Below, piece after piece: positions 16,610-25,286 of a DNA stretch of 50,908 nucleotides (its first letter is position 1; each line of letters starts with the position of its first letter). The translations under genes were made by a program, and so were the position numbers. Location of the stretch: NCBI GenBank assembly GCA_036961445.1, contig JBALVO010000013.1, forward strand, positions 1 to 50,908, written 5' to 3'. Under the pieces are notes generated by a model. That model saw nothing but the letters and a program-made list of their open reading frames with translations, was not told the origin of the DNA and made no database searches. This DNA comes from JBALVO01 sp036961445. Lineage in GTDB: Bacteria > Pseudomonadota > Gammaproteobacteria > Pseudomonadales > Halieaceae.

Positions 16610-17254
16610 TCAAATCCGATAACTGGTTTTGGTCATCACCTGCGACACCGTACTCATGGCATCTTTAACCGGTCGCGGAAACTCCGTGCCCCCGGCCTCC
16701 AGCGCGTTATCTCCATGACGTTGCTCATCCTCCAGCATCTTCTGCAAAATCAGCTGTGATTTGCGGTCGTCATCGGGCAGTTGCTGCAGGTGATCGCGTA
16801 AGTGATTGCACACGCGCTCCTCGGTCGCTGCCACAAAACCCAGACTGACCTTGTCGCCAATGGCACCGGCGATAGCACCCATGGCAAATGACATGCCGTA
16901 CCAGGCTGGATTGAGGTAGCTGGTGTGACTACCCAGTTCGCGCAGGCGTTCCTCGCACCACACCAGGTGGTCTATTTCTTCCTGGGCGGCTTGCTGCATT
17001 TCTTTGCGTACGGTGGGTAATTTGGCAGTGAGGGCCTGGCCCTGATACAGCGCCTGGGCACAAACTTCACCGGTGTGATTGACCCGCATAAGCCCGGCGA
17101 CATGTTTGCGCTCCTGTTCCGAAAGATCAGAGTCCGAATGGCCGCTAGAGGGTGATGGGCGGCCCGCATGGTTACCGCGATTGGTGATGGTGCGCATCAC
17201 CGAATCCGCTTCGGTTATTAATTTATCCAGTAGGGAGAGGCGACGTTGGCTCAT
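16610..17254 (-). CDS. coq7: Demethoxyubiquinone hydroxylase (di-iron)
   Basis: Coq7 hydroxylates 2-polyprenyl-3-methyl-6-methoxy-1,4-benzoquinone, the penultimate step of ubiquinone synthesis, at the inner membrane. The ferritin-like ligand motifs are visible: NHTGEVCAQALYQGQ, EEIDHLVWCEERL, EERVCNHLRDHL and LEDEQRHGDNA (ExxH pairs). Starting at ATG 17254 (MSQRRLSLLDKLI) gives 214 residues, the family length; an upstream in-frame ATG at 17302 overlaps purD and is unlikely. It follows purD by 22 bp on the same strand. Confidence 0.95.
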   Translation of the reverse strand: MSQRRLSLLDKLITEADSVMRTITNRGNHAGRPSPSSGHSDSDLSEQERKHVAGLMRVNHTGEVCAQALYQGQALTAKLPTVRKEMQQAAQEEIDHLVWCEERLRELGSHTSYLNPAWYGMSFAMGAIAGAIGDKVSLGFVAATEERVCNHLRDHLQQLPDDDRKSQLILQKMLEDEQRHGDNALEAGGTEFPRPVKDAMSTVSQVMTKTSYRI

Positions 17255-17276
17255 ATGTAGTTGCCGTTGCTGTGGC

Positions 17277-18581
17277 TTAGTTGTCCTGAGTGTTGTCTTC
17301 ACTATAGCGTGCTATGGCGCGCCAGCCAATGTCGCGGCGCAGCGTGACACCTTCCCAGGTGATCTTGTCCACGGCCTCGTAGCAAGCCTGTTGGGCTGCG
17401 GCGATATTGTCGCCGAGCGCGGTGACACACAGCACCCGGCCGCCGTTAGTGACTACCCGGCCGCCTTGCAGTGTGGTGCCGGCGTGAAAGACCTTGATTG
17501 ATTCCGGCTGTGGAGCGTCCAATCCCTCAATGGGCGTACCTTTGGGGTAGCTCTCCGGGTAGCCCTGGGCTGCGAGCACTACGCCAATGGCGCAGCGCTG
17601 GTCCCATTGTGTTTGCGCCTGGTCCAGGGTGCCGTCCAGGGCGCTGTCGCACAAATCTACCAGATCAGATTGCAGGCGCATGAGGATGGGCTGGGTCTCC
17701 GGGTCACCGAAGCGGCAGTTGTACTCTATGACCTTGGGCTGGCCGTCGGCGGAGATCATCAGTCCGGCATACAGGAAACCGGTGTAGTCATTGCCCTCAG
17801 CGGCCATCCCGGCAACTGTGGGTAGTATGACCTGCTCCATTACGCGCTGATTGACGGCGGCGTCCACCACCGGAGCGGGGGAATAGGCGCCCATGCCACC
17901 CGTATTGGGTCCGGTATCGCCTTCACCAATGCGCTTATGATCCTGACTGGTGGCCATGGGCAGCGCATTTGTGCCGTCTACCATTACGATGAAGCTGGCT
18001 TCTTCGCCCTCCAGAAATTCTTCAATGACCACGCGGCATCCCGCCTCGCCAAAGGCATTGCCGGACAACATGTCAGTGACTGCGGCCTCTGCCTGCGCCA
18101 GTGTCTCCGCGACGATTACGCCTTTGCCTGCAGCCAGACCATCGGCCTTCACCACAATGGGAGCACCCTGTGCGCGCAGGTAAGCCAGTGCTGGCTCCAG
18201 TTCAGTAAAGTTACCGTAGGCGGCGCTGGGGATGTTGTGCCGTGCCAGGAAATCTTTGGTAAAGGCTTTGGAGCCTTCAAGTTGTGCCGCGCCTTTGCTC
18301 GGACCAAAGCAGCGCAGGCCACGAGCGGCAAAGAAGTCGACGATGCCATCAACCAGTGGAGCTTCAGGGCCGACGATAGTGAGCGCAACCTCATTTTGCC
18401 CGACGAAGTCTGCCAGTGCGGCAAAATCCATGACATCCAGGGCGACATTCTCAATGCCTGGTTCGCCAGCTGTGCCGGCATTACCCGGTGCTACGTAAAC
18501 CGTGTTAACGCGCGATGACTGGGCAACTTTCCAGGCCAGGGCATGCTCGCGTCCGCCGCCGCCAATAATCAATACATTCAT
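17277..18581 (-). CDS. purD: Phosphoribosylamine-glycine ligase (GARS)
   Basis: PurD ligates glycine to 5-phosphoribosylamine with ATP, the second step of purine synthesis. The 434-residue protein starts MNVLIIGGGGREHALAWK, continues with GPSKGAAQLEGSKAFTKDF and the ATP-grasp segment VVKADGLAAGKGVIV, and has the metal-binding EYNCRFGDPETQP. The length is normal. It lies downstream of purH in the same orientation with 163 bp between. That spacer contains a short palindrome (CTGAGG..CCTCAG, 18724-18737) but no terminator I can recognise. Confidence 0.97.
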   Translation of the reverse strand: MNVLIIGGGGREHALAWKVAQSSRVNTVYVAPGNAGTAGEPGIENVALDVMDFAALADFVGQNEVALTIVGPEAPLVDGIVDFFAARGLRCFGPSKGAAQLEGSKAFTKDFLARHNIPSAAYGNFTELEPALAYLRAQGAPIVVKADGLAAGKGVIVAETLAQAEAAVTDMLSGNAFGEAGCRVVIEEFLEGEEASFIVMVDGTNALPMATSQDHKRIGEGDTGPNTGGMGAYSPAPVVDAAVNQRVMEQVILPTVAGMAAEGNDYTGFLYAGLMISADGQPKVIEYNCRFGDPETQPILMRLQSDLVDLCDSALDGTLDQAQTQWDQRCAIGVVLAAQGYPESYPKGTPIEGLDAPQPESIKVFHAGTTLQGGRVVTNGGRVLCVTALGDNIAAAQQACYEAVDKITWEGVTLRRDIGWRAIARYSEDNTQDN

Positions 18582-18744
18582 TGTCTAGGTTCCAAGTAAT
18601 TGCCTGCTGGCCTCGAGCGACGTGCAGTCTAGTGCGAGGCAAGGCGGAAACTGCCAAACAAGCGGAGTGTACTCGACACTACATGCGCTATGTTTGGTCG
18701 GTTGCAACGCGGCACGGTGCCTGCTGAGGTCCCTCAGTGTGCCA

Positions 18745-20319
18745 TTAGTGGCGAAAGTGTCGCATCCCGGTGAACACCATCGCCATTTCGTGTTCATCCG
18801 CCGCCGCAATAACTTCCTCATCGCGAATCGACCCACCGGGCTGGATTACCGCGGCAATTCCTGCCTGTCCGGCATTGTCGATACCGTCCCGAAAGGGGAA
18901 GAAGGCATCGGAAGCCATGACTGATCCTGCTACTTGCAACCCTGCCTGTTCGGCCTTGATGCCGGCGATACGAGCCGAGTTTATGCGGCTCATCTGTCCT
19001 GCACCCACCCCCACGGTTTGGCCATTGGCGGCGTAGATAATGGCGTTGGATTTGACGTATTTGGCCACCTTCCAGGCAAACAACAGGTCCTGCATCTGTT
19101 GCTCAGTGGGTTGCCGTTTACTCACCACTTGCAGGTCGTCGAGGGTAATCATGCCCAGGTCGCGGTCCTGTACCAGTAAGCCGCCGTTGACGCGTTTGTA
19201 ATCCAGGGCCGGACCCTGTGCGCTCCAGGTACCGCAGACCAGTAGACGCACGTTCTTTTTCTCCGCCACCACTGCCAGTGCTGCTTCACTGACACTGGGG
19301 GCGATAATCACTTCAACGAACTGGCGTTCTACAATGACGGCTGCGGTTGTCGCATCCAGTTCACGGTTAAATGCAATAATGCCGCCAAAAGCAGATTCCG
19401 GATCAGTGGCGAAGGCCAGATCGTAGGCTTTGCCAATGTCACTGGCGACAGCGACACCGCAGGGGTTGGCATGCTTGACGATGACGCAGGCAGGCAGGTC
19501 AAAATTCTTCACACACTCCAGCGCTGCATCGGTGTCGGCCACGTTATTGTAGGACAATTCCTTGCCCTGCAGTTGGCGGGCGGTAGCGATGCCAGCCTCA
19601 GCCGGATTTGCTTCTATATAGAAGGCGGCCTGCTGATGGGGGTTTTCGCCGTAACGCATTTCCTGCACTTTGTGGAACTGGGTATTGAAGGTGCGGGCAA
19701 AATTATCAGAGCCGCCCGGTACCAGTTTGCCAAAGTGGTTGGCAATGGCGCCGTCGTAGGCAGCCGTGTGTTCATAGGCCTTGATCGCCAGGTTAAAGCG
19801 CGTATCCAGCGAGGTGGCGCCGCCATTGGCCTGCATTTCTGCCAGAATTTCACTGTAATCCGCGGCGTTAACCACAATATTCACATAGCGGTGATTTTTG
19901 GCCGCTGCGCGCACCATAGTGGGGCCACCAATGTCGATATTTTCAATGGCATCGTCCAGGCTGCAGTCGGGATTGGCCACGGTCGCTGCAAAGGGGTAGA
20001 GGTTCACCACAACCATGTCGATACCGTCGATACCGTGCTCTGCCATTACCGCATCGTCCTGCCCGCGGCGCGCCAGAATCCCGCCGTGAATTTTAGGATG
20101 CAGGGTTTTTACCCGGCCATCCATCATTTCCGGGAAGCCGGTGTAGTCGGCAACTTCGGTTACTGCCAGGCCATTTTCCTGCAACAGACGGTAGGTGCCG
20201 CCGGTGGATAACAGCGCCACTCCCATGTCGCGCAGTGCGCTGGCGAATTCCACGATTCCCGACTTGTCGGAGACACTGAGCAGGGCGCGATTGACTTTAA
20301 CCGGGGTGTTATCACTCAT
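18745..20319 (-). CDS. purH: Bifunctional AICAR transformylase / IMP cyclohydrolase
   Basis: PurH performs the last two steps of IMP synthesis. The 524-residue product has an N-terminal IMP cyclohydrolase (MGS-like) domain, residues about 1-200, with LLSTGGTYRLLQENG, VTEVADYTGFPEMMDGRVKT, and VVVNLYPF. The C-terminal transformylase domain has the catalytic KHANPCGVA, and GAGQMSRINSARIA and ASDAFFPFRDGID. It is downstream of fis by 15 bp, giving the common dusB-fis-purH-purD order. Confidence 0.97.
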   Translation of the reverse strand: MSDNTPVKVNRALLSVSDKSGIVEFASALRDMGVALLSTGGTYRLLQENGLAVTEVADYTGFPEMMDGRVKTLHPKIHGGILARRGQDDAVMAEHGIDGIDMVVVNLYPFAATVANPDCSLDDAIENIDIGGPTMVRAAAKNHRYVNIVVNAADYSEILAEMQANGGATSLDTRFNLAIKAYEHTAAYDGAIANHFGKLVPGGSDNFARTFNTQFHKVQEMRYGENPHQQAAFYIEANPAEAGIATARQLQGKELSYNNVADTDAALECVKNFDLPACVIVKHANPCGVAVASDIGKAYDLAFATDPESAFGGIIAFNRELDATTAAVIVERQFVEVIIAPSVSEAALAVVAEKKNVRLLVCGTWSAQGPALDYKRVNGGLLVQDRDLGMITLDDLQVVSKRQPTEQQMQDLLFAWKVAKYVKSNAIIYAANGQTVGVGAGQMSRINSARIAGIKAEQAGLQVAGSVMASDAFFPFRDGIDNAGQAGIAAVIQPGGSIRDEEVIAAADEHEMAMVFTGMRHFRH

Positions 20320-20334
20320 GGTGATGCTATTCCT

Positions 20335-20655
20335 CTAGCTCTTATCGGAGATCAGGTTGTACTGCTTCAACTTTTTACGCAGGGTGCCGCGGTTCAGGCC
20401 CAGCATGGTGGAAGCCTTGGTCTGGTTGTTGCGGGTGTAAGTCATGATTTCTTCCAGCAATGGGGCCTCAATTTCGGCCAGTACCATCTGGTAAACATCG
20501 GTGGAAATCTGACCGTCCAACTCGTCCAGGTAGTGACGCACACAGGCGGTCACAGATTCACGCAGGCTTTGTGTCGGCGCGGTTTTTGAGTTGTCATCGT
20601 TGGCTGCTGGTATAGCATCAGCTATGGGGGTGTGTAGGGGTTCAGCCCTGTTCAT
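20335..20655 (-). CDS. fis: Nucleoid-associated DNA-binding protein Fis
   Basis: Fis bends DNA and, among other roles, activates rRNA promoters in fast growth. The 106-residue protein has the conserved C-terminal half: QMVLAEIEAPLLEEIMTYT followed by the helix-turn-helix KASTMLGLNRGTLRKKLKQY. The N-terminal 35 residues are variable and low in order. The ATG overlaps the dusB stop by 4 nt (ATGA), the classic dusB-fis coupling. Confidence 0.97.
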   Translation of the reverse strand: MNRAEPLHTPIADAIPAANDDNSKTAPTQSLRESVTACVRHYLDELDGQISTDVYQMVLAEIEAPLLEEIMTYTRNNQTKASTMLGLNRGTLRKKLKQYNLISDKS

Positions 20656-21680
20656 GCTGCAAGTACCTCTTTGTCATGTAGGTTGGCGTGTAGAGTGTTG
20701 TGTGGATGATTGCCTGGAGCGGGTGCCGATAATTGCTCCAGGTAGTGTAATTGTTCGCCGGCCATGTCCAGGCGATTGAACAGGCTGCGATGTATGGCGT
20801 AGTCCGGGGAGTGTTGTAAGTACCAGCTCACGTGCTTGCGCGCGATACGTACACCCATGAATTCGCCGTAAAAATCGTGTAGCTGCACGACATGCTGTTG
20901 CATGATGGCTAATTGCCGGGTTCTGGAGGGCGCTGCGGGTGTTATCCCGGTGGCCAGGTGTGTGGCGATCTGGCCACACAGCCAGGGTTTGCCCTGTGCA
21001 GCCCGGCCAATCATCACGCCAGCGGCGCCGGTATAGGCCATAACCGCCGCGGCAGTTGCTGGAGAATCAATGTCGCCGTTGGCGAATACGGGGATTTCCG
21101 TGGCCGCAACTATCTCGGCAATCGTGTCGTATTCAACCTGGCCCTTGAACGCGCAGGCCCGGGTGCGCCCGTGCACGGCCAGGGCGGCAATGCCGGCATC
21201 CTGGGCAATACGGGCAATGCTGACTCCGTTCTTTTCCTGCGGCGAGGTGCCGGTGCGAATTTTAAGTGTAACCGGTACATCGACCGCCGCTATCACCGCA
21301 CTCAATATGGCTCGCACTAGTGGCTCGTCGGCCAATAGCGCTGATCCGGCGGCTTTGCGGCACACTTTCTTGGCTGGGCATCCCATGTTGATGTCTATGA
21401 TCTGGGCGCCGCTGGCAACATTGAAGCGCGCAGCCTCGGCCATCTGTAGCGGGTCATTGCCGGCAATCTGCACTGAGCGTGGCGCTATTTCAGCATCGTG
21501 TCTGCTGCGCCATTGTGTTTTACGTGAATCGCGCAGGGCAGGATTGCAGCTGATCATCTCGGATACAACCAGGCCGGCACCGAACTCTGCGCACAAACGC
21601 CGAAACGGCAGATCCGTTACGCCGGCCATGGGGGCCAATGCCACGCGGTTTGGCAGCTTGTAGGGTCCGATCTGTAACAT
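20652..21680 (-). CDS. dusB: tRNA-dihydrouridine synthase B
   Basis: DusB reduces a specific uridine of tRNA (U17 in E. coli) with FMN and NADPH. The 342-residue TIM barrel opens ALAPMAGVTDLPFRRLCAEF, carries the catalytic Cys in NMGCPAKKVCRKAAGSAL, and has HGRTRACAFKG, FANGDIDS and GVMIGRAAQGKPW for the flavin. It is the first gene of the dusB-fis-purH run. The spacer before it (21681-21797) carries an 8-bp palindrome described separately. Confidence 0.96.
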   Translation of the reverse strand: MLQIGPYKLPNRVALAPMAGVTDLPFRRLCAEFGAGLVVSEMISCNPALRDSRKTQWRSRHDAEIAPRSVQIAGNDPLQMAEAARFNVASGAQIIDINMGCPAKKVCRKAAGSALLADEPLVRAILSAVIAAVDVPVTLKIRTGTSPQEKNGVSIARIAQDAGIAALAVHGRTRACAFKGQVEYDTIAEIVAATEIPVFANGDIDSPATAAAVMAYTGAAGVMIGRAAQGKPWLCGQIATHLATGITPAAPSRTRQLAIMQQHVVQLHDFYGEFMGVRIARKHVSWYLQHSPDYAIHRSLFNRLDMAGEQLHYLEQLSAPAPGNHPHNTLHANLHDKEVLAA

Positions 21681-21756
21681 TAAAAACTACTTGAAGAAAT
21701 GGTCGGAAAAAGAGGCGGTATAATACTCGTTAGGCTTGTTGCGGGAAACAACTTCT

Positions 21757-21780
21757 GCACAAATATTCATCAATTTGTGC
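21757..21780. promoter_or_regulatory. Palindrome GCACAAAT-8-ATTTGTGC upstream of dusB-fis
   Basis: Perfect 8-bp arms (21757-21764 and 21773-21780) around an 8-bp AT-rich spacer lie between prmA and dusB, 77 bp upstream of the dusB ATG. A -10-like TATTAT with an imperfect -35 lies between it and dusB. It could be an operator for the dusB-fis operon, or a weak transcript-end hairpin of prmA. No T-run follows on the minus strand. Confidence 0.4.
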
Positions 21781-21797
21781 TGTTGTTCAAGCTTTTG

Positions 21798-22691
21798 CTA
21801 CTTCTGTGTGAATTGCCCGCGTAAACAAACCCAGTCGTCTCGTTCCCCAGCGATGTGCAGAGCGATGCGATCGGCGTAGTGTGAACACAGGGCTTCGGCC
21901 TGGCTGCGCAACAGGCCGGACAATAATAGCGTGCCGCCCGGTTTTAGAAACTGCAGCAGGGTGCCTGATAGTTCGATCAGTGGTCCTGCCAGGATGTTGG
22001 CGATAACCACGTCGGCTTGCTGGCTCCAGGCCTGCTGCTCTACCTGGTCTGGTAGTGCTACCGGCAGGCAGTCAACCGGGAGTGAATTGCGTGTGGCATT
22101 TTCGCGGCTGGCCGCCAGCGCCTGAGGGTCGTTGTCTACACCCAGGACCCGGGCTGCGCCCAACTTCAGGGCGGCCAATGCCAGGATGCCGGAGCCGCAG
22201 CCGTAATCGACGGCGGTTTGGCCATCCAGTTGCAGGCTATCAAGCTGCTGCAGGCACAACGCGGTCGTGGGGTGGGTGCCGGTGCCAAAGGCCAGGCCAG
22301 GGTCCAATAGCAGGTTTACCGCATTGGGATCAGGTGGCTGTAGCCAGCTGGGACAAATCCACAGTCGCTCGCCGAACTGCATGGGTTGGTAGTGTTGCAT
22401 CCACTCCCGTTCCCAATCCTTGTCCTCGAGGATTTCCACCCGCTGCCTGGCGCGTGCCAGTAGTTGTGCCGGGAATGCCTGCAGCACACTGTCCATATCG
22501 GTGTCTGCCGCGTACAGACCGGTGAGACGAGTCTGGCCCCACAAGGGCGTCTCTCCAACGCCCGGTTCCAGTACCGGTTGATCGGCGTTGTCCTCCATGG
22601 TGACGGCCACCGCACCGGTGGCTAACATCAGGTCTTCCAGGGTAGTCACTTGCTCCGGATTAGTGTCCAGTCGTAGCTGTATCCAGGTCAT
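21798..22691 (-). CDS. prmA: Ribosomal protein L11 methyltransferase
   Basis: PrmA trimethylates several amino groups of ribosomal protein L11 using SAM. The 297-residue protein starts MTWIQLRLDTNPEQ, its N-terminal L11-recognition domain fills about residues 1-85, and the SAM-binding domain has LLDPGLAFGTGTHPTT, VDYGCGSGILALAALKLGA and VVIANILAGPL. It follows accC on the same strand with 52 bp between, the conserved accB-accC-prmA order. Confidence 0.96.
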   Translation of the reverse strand: MTWIQLRLDTNPEQVTTLEDLMLATGAVAVTMEDNADQPVLEPGVGETPLWGQTRLTGLYAADTDMDSVLQAFPAQLLARARQRVEILEDKDWEREWMQHYQPMQFGERLWICPSWLQPPDPNAVNLLLDPGLAFGTGTHPTTALCLQQLDSLQLDGQTAVDYGCGSGILALAALKLGAARVLGVDNDPQALAASRENATRNSLPVDCLPVALPDQVEQQAWSQQADVVIANILAGPLIELSGTLLQFLKPGGTLLLSGLLRSQAEALCSHYADRIALHIAGERDDWVCLRGQFTQK

Positions 22692-22743
22692 TTTTGTGGC
22701 GCGCGGACATTTGCGGCGGTGTCCGCTGCAGTGGGCATAAAGT

Positions 22744-24090
22744 CTAGTCTTCCAGCTTGCTTTCGAGGTAGTGAATACTCACACCGCCAGCTTGAAACGC
22801 CTTGTCACGCACCAGGTCGCGGTGTAGTGGCGTGTTGGTGCGAATCCCTTCTACCACCAGCTCGTCCAGGGCGCCGCGCATTCTCGCCAGGGCGACCTCG
22901 CGGCTCTCACCGAAGCTGATGACCTTGGCAATGAGCGAGTCATAGAAAGGCGGTACGGTATAGCCGTCATACAGGTGTGAGTCTACCCGGATGCCCAGAC
23001 CGCCCGGCGCATGAAAGGTGGTTACCTTGCCAGGGGAGGGCATAAAATTTTGCGGATCCTCGGCGTTAATGCGGCACTCAAATGAATGACCGTGGAAGCT
23101 GACGTCGCTCTGGGCGAAAGACAGCGGCATGCCACTGGCAATGCGCAATTGTTCTTTGACAATATCGATACCGGTAATCATTTCGGTAACCGGGTGCTCG
23201 ACCTGCACACGGGTGTTCATCTCAATGAAATAAAAGCCTCCGTCCTCGTACAGGAACTCGAAGGTGCCCGCACCCCGATAGCCGATATCGATACAGGCTT
23301 TAACACAGGAATCGGCCACCGCATTGCGCACATCCTCCGGGATGCCGGGCGCCGGTGCTTCTTCCAGTACTTTCTGGTGGCGGCGTTGCAAAGAGCAGTC
23401 GCGGTCACCCAGGTGAATCGCATTGCCCTGGCCATCGGCCAGCACTTGAATCTCCACATGGCGCGGTTTCTGCAGGAATTTTTCCAGATAGACAACTTCC
23501 GAGCCAAAGGAGGCGCCTGCCTCGGCCTGGGTTATTTGTACCGAGTTAAGCAAGGCGGCCTCGTTGTGCACTACACGCATGCCACGGCCACCACCGCCTG
23601 CGGCTGCTTTAACAATAACCGGATAGCCAATACGTCGGGCAACCTCCAGGGTGCGCTCGTGGTCATCAGTAAGCGGGCCATCGGAACCCGGAACCGTTGG
23701 CACGCCAGCTGCTTTCATGGATTGGATGGCAGAGACCTTGTCACCCATCAGGCGAATGGTATCGGCTGAGGGTCCGACAAAGATAAAACCGCTTTTTTCC
23801 ACCTGATCGGCGAAATCGGCATTCTCTGCCAGAAAGCCGTAACCCGGGTGGATGGCGCTGGCGCGAGTGACCTCCGCTGCGCTGATAATGGCGGGTACGT
23901 TGAGGTAGCTCTCGGTAGAAGAGGCGGGTCCTATACACACTGCTTCATCCGCCAGCAGCACGTGTTTTAGCTCCCGGTCGGCTTTGGAGTGAACCGCCAC
24001 CGTCTTGATCTCCAGTTCTTTACAGGCCCGGAGCACACGCAACGCTATCTCACCGCGATTGGCGATAAGCACCTTATCCAATATGGCCAT
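22744..24090 (-). CDS. accC: Biotin carboxylase subunit of acetyl-CoA carboxylase
   Basis: AccC carboxylates the biotin on AccB with ATP and bicarbonate, starting fatty-acid synthesis. The 448-residue protein has the N-terminal IANRGEIALRVLRACKEL, the ATP-grasp glycine loop AAAGGGGRGMR, RDCSLQRRHQKV, and the catalytic EMNTRVQVEHPVTEMITG. Length and start (MAILDKVLIANRG) are standard. It is directly downstream of accB (35 bp). Confidence 0.98.
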   Translation of the reverse strand: MAILDKVLIANRGEIALRVLRACKELEIKTVAVHSKADRELKHVLLADEAVCIGPASSTESYLNVPAIISAAEVTRASAIHPGYGFLAENADFADQVEKSGFIFVGPSADTIRLMGDKVSAIQSMKAAGVPTVPGSDGPLTDDHERTLEVARRIGYPVIVKAAAGGGGRGMRVVHNEAALLNSVQITQAEAGASFGSEVVYLEKFLQKPRHVEIQVLADGQGNAIHLGDRDCSLQRRHQKVLEEAPAPGIPEDVRNAVADSCVKACIDIGYRGAGTFEFLYEDGGFYFIEMNTRVQVEHPVTEMITGIDIVKEQLRIASGMPLSFAQSDVSFHGHSFECRINAEDPQNFMPSPGKVTTFHAPGGLGIRVDSHLYDGYTVPPFYDSLIAKVISFGESREVALARMRGALDELVVEGIRTNTPLHRDLVRDKAFQAGGVSIHYLESKLED

Positions 24091-24125
24091 GCTTTGTTCC
24101 TCTGGTTGTCGCTGCGTGACCGTGG

Positions 24126-24605
24126 TTACACGATTGAAAACAGGGGCTGGTCGAATTCCACCGGCTCACCGTTGGTCGCCAAAATAGCACCGATAGTGCC
24201 AGCCTTGTCGGCCTCGATCTGGTTCATCATCTTCATTGCCTCAACAATGCAGACAACGTCGCCGATCTTCACTGTTTGTCCAACCTCTACAAAGGCGGGC
24301 GAGGTGGGTGAGGGAGAGCCATAGAAGGTGCCAACCATGGGCGAAGTCACCACATGACCAGCGGCCACCGGGGCCGCTGGAGCAGGTTCGGCTGCCGGGG
24401 CGGGTGCAGGAGCTGGAGCGTAAGCTGGCGGAGCGGCATAGCCAGGCGGTGGCGCATAGGGCTGTTGCGGTGCGGCGGCTGCAGCAGCGGCTTGCGCACC
24501 ATTGCGACTGATGCGCACCGATTCTTCGCCCTCCTTTATTTCAATTTCATCAATGTTGGACTCTTCCAGCAACTCGATCAGTTTTTTTACTTTGCGAATG
24601 TCCAT
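24126..24605 (-). CDS. accB: Biotin carboxyl carrier protein
   Basis: AccB carries the carboxybiotin between AccC and the carboxyltransferase. The 159-residue protein has an N-terminal segment (MDIRKVKKLIELLEE), an Ala/Pro-rich swinging linker at about residues 37-82, and the C-terminal biotinyl domain with the biotinylation motif EAMKMMNQIEAD. The modified lysine is K125. It lies between aroQ (23 bp upstream) and accC, a conserved aroQ-accB-accC operon. Confidence 0.98.
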   Translation of the reverse strand: MDIRKVKKLIELLEESNIDEIEIKEGEESVRISRNGAQAAAAAAAPQQPYAPPPGYAAPPAYAPAPAPAPAAEPAPAAPVAAGHVVTSPMVGTFYGSPSPTSPAFVEVGQTVKIGDVVCIVEAMKMMNQIEADKAGTIGAILATNGEPVEFDQPLFSIV

Positions 24606-24628
24606 AATGCAGTCTCTTCAGGTGGTGT

Positions 24629-25072
24629 TTATGGTTGTTCCAGTATATTCAGCGCGGCTTGCAGGCCGAGGTCGTAGCCCTGGGCTCCCAGTCCACAAAT
24701 GACCCCCTGGGCCAGGTCCGAGAAGTACGATAATTGGCGAAATTCTTCCCGAGCATGGGTGTTGGACAGATGAATCTCTATAAAGGGGATATTGACCGCA
24801 GCCAGGGCATCGCGCAGGGCGACACTGGTGTGGGTGAAGGCGGCCGGATTGATCAAGATAAAATTAACACCTTCGTGGCGCGCGTCCTGCACCCGCTCTA
24901 CCAGTTCGTATTCTGCGTTGCTTTGCATATATAGCAGATGATGTCCGCGCTCACGCGCCAACCGCTCCAGACCCTGGTTGATGTCGGCGAGGGTGCTATG
25001 CCCGTAAATGTCAGGCTCGCGCTCGCCCAGCATGTTCAAATTGGGGCCGTGCAAGACAAGAATGGTCGCCAT
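24629..25072 (-). CDS. aroQ: Type II 3-dehydroquinate dehydratase
   Basis: AroQ dehydrates 3-dehydroquinate to 3-dehydroshikimate in the shikimate pathway. The 147-residue dodecamer-type enzyme has HGPNLNMLGEREPDIYG (with the catalytic Tyr), INPAAFTHTSVALRDAL and EIHLSNTHAREEFR. It is the first gene of the aroQ-accB-accC operon. The upstream 214 bp (25073-25286) separates it from dsbD on the same strand; I see only an imperfect GCCG/CGGC hairpin just after dsbD there. Confidence 0.97.
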   Translation of the reverse strand: MATILVLHGPNLNMLGEREPDIYGHSTLADINQGLERLARERGHHLLYMQSNAEYELVERVQDARHEGVNFILINPAAFTHTSVALRDALAAVNIPFIEIHLSNTHAREEFRQLSYFSDLAQGVICGLGAQGYDLGLQAALNILEQP

Positions 25073-25286
25073 ATGGATGGCTCTCCCAGGTTGGGCGCGA
25101 ATTCAGAAAGTCTGGCCCAATTTCCCGAATCTGTCCATGTATTTTGGATTTTTTGTGAATTTTGGCGGCATTTCGCTGCTGAATTGCAGAAGTTAGCTAG
25201 TTTTAATCTTTTTCAGGCTTGCTCATACCGCAAGCTGGTGGGCCGCTACAAAAGATAGCAGAAACGCCGATTGAGCGGCCATTGTC

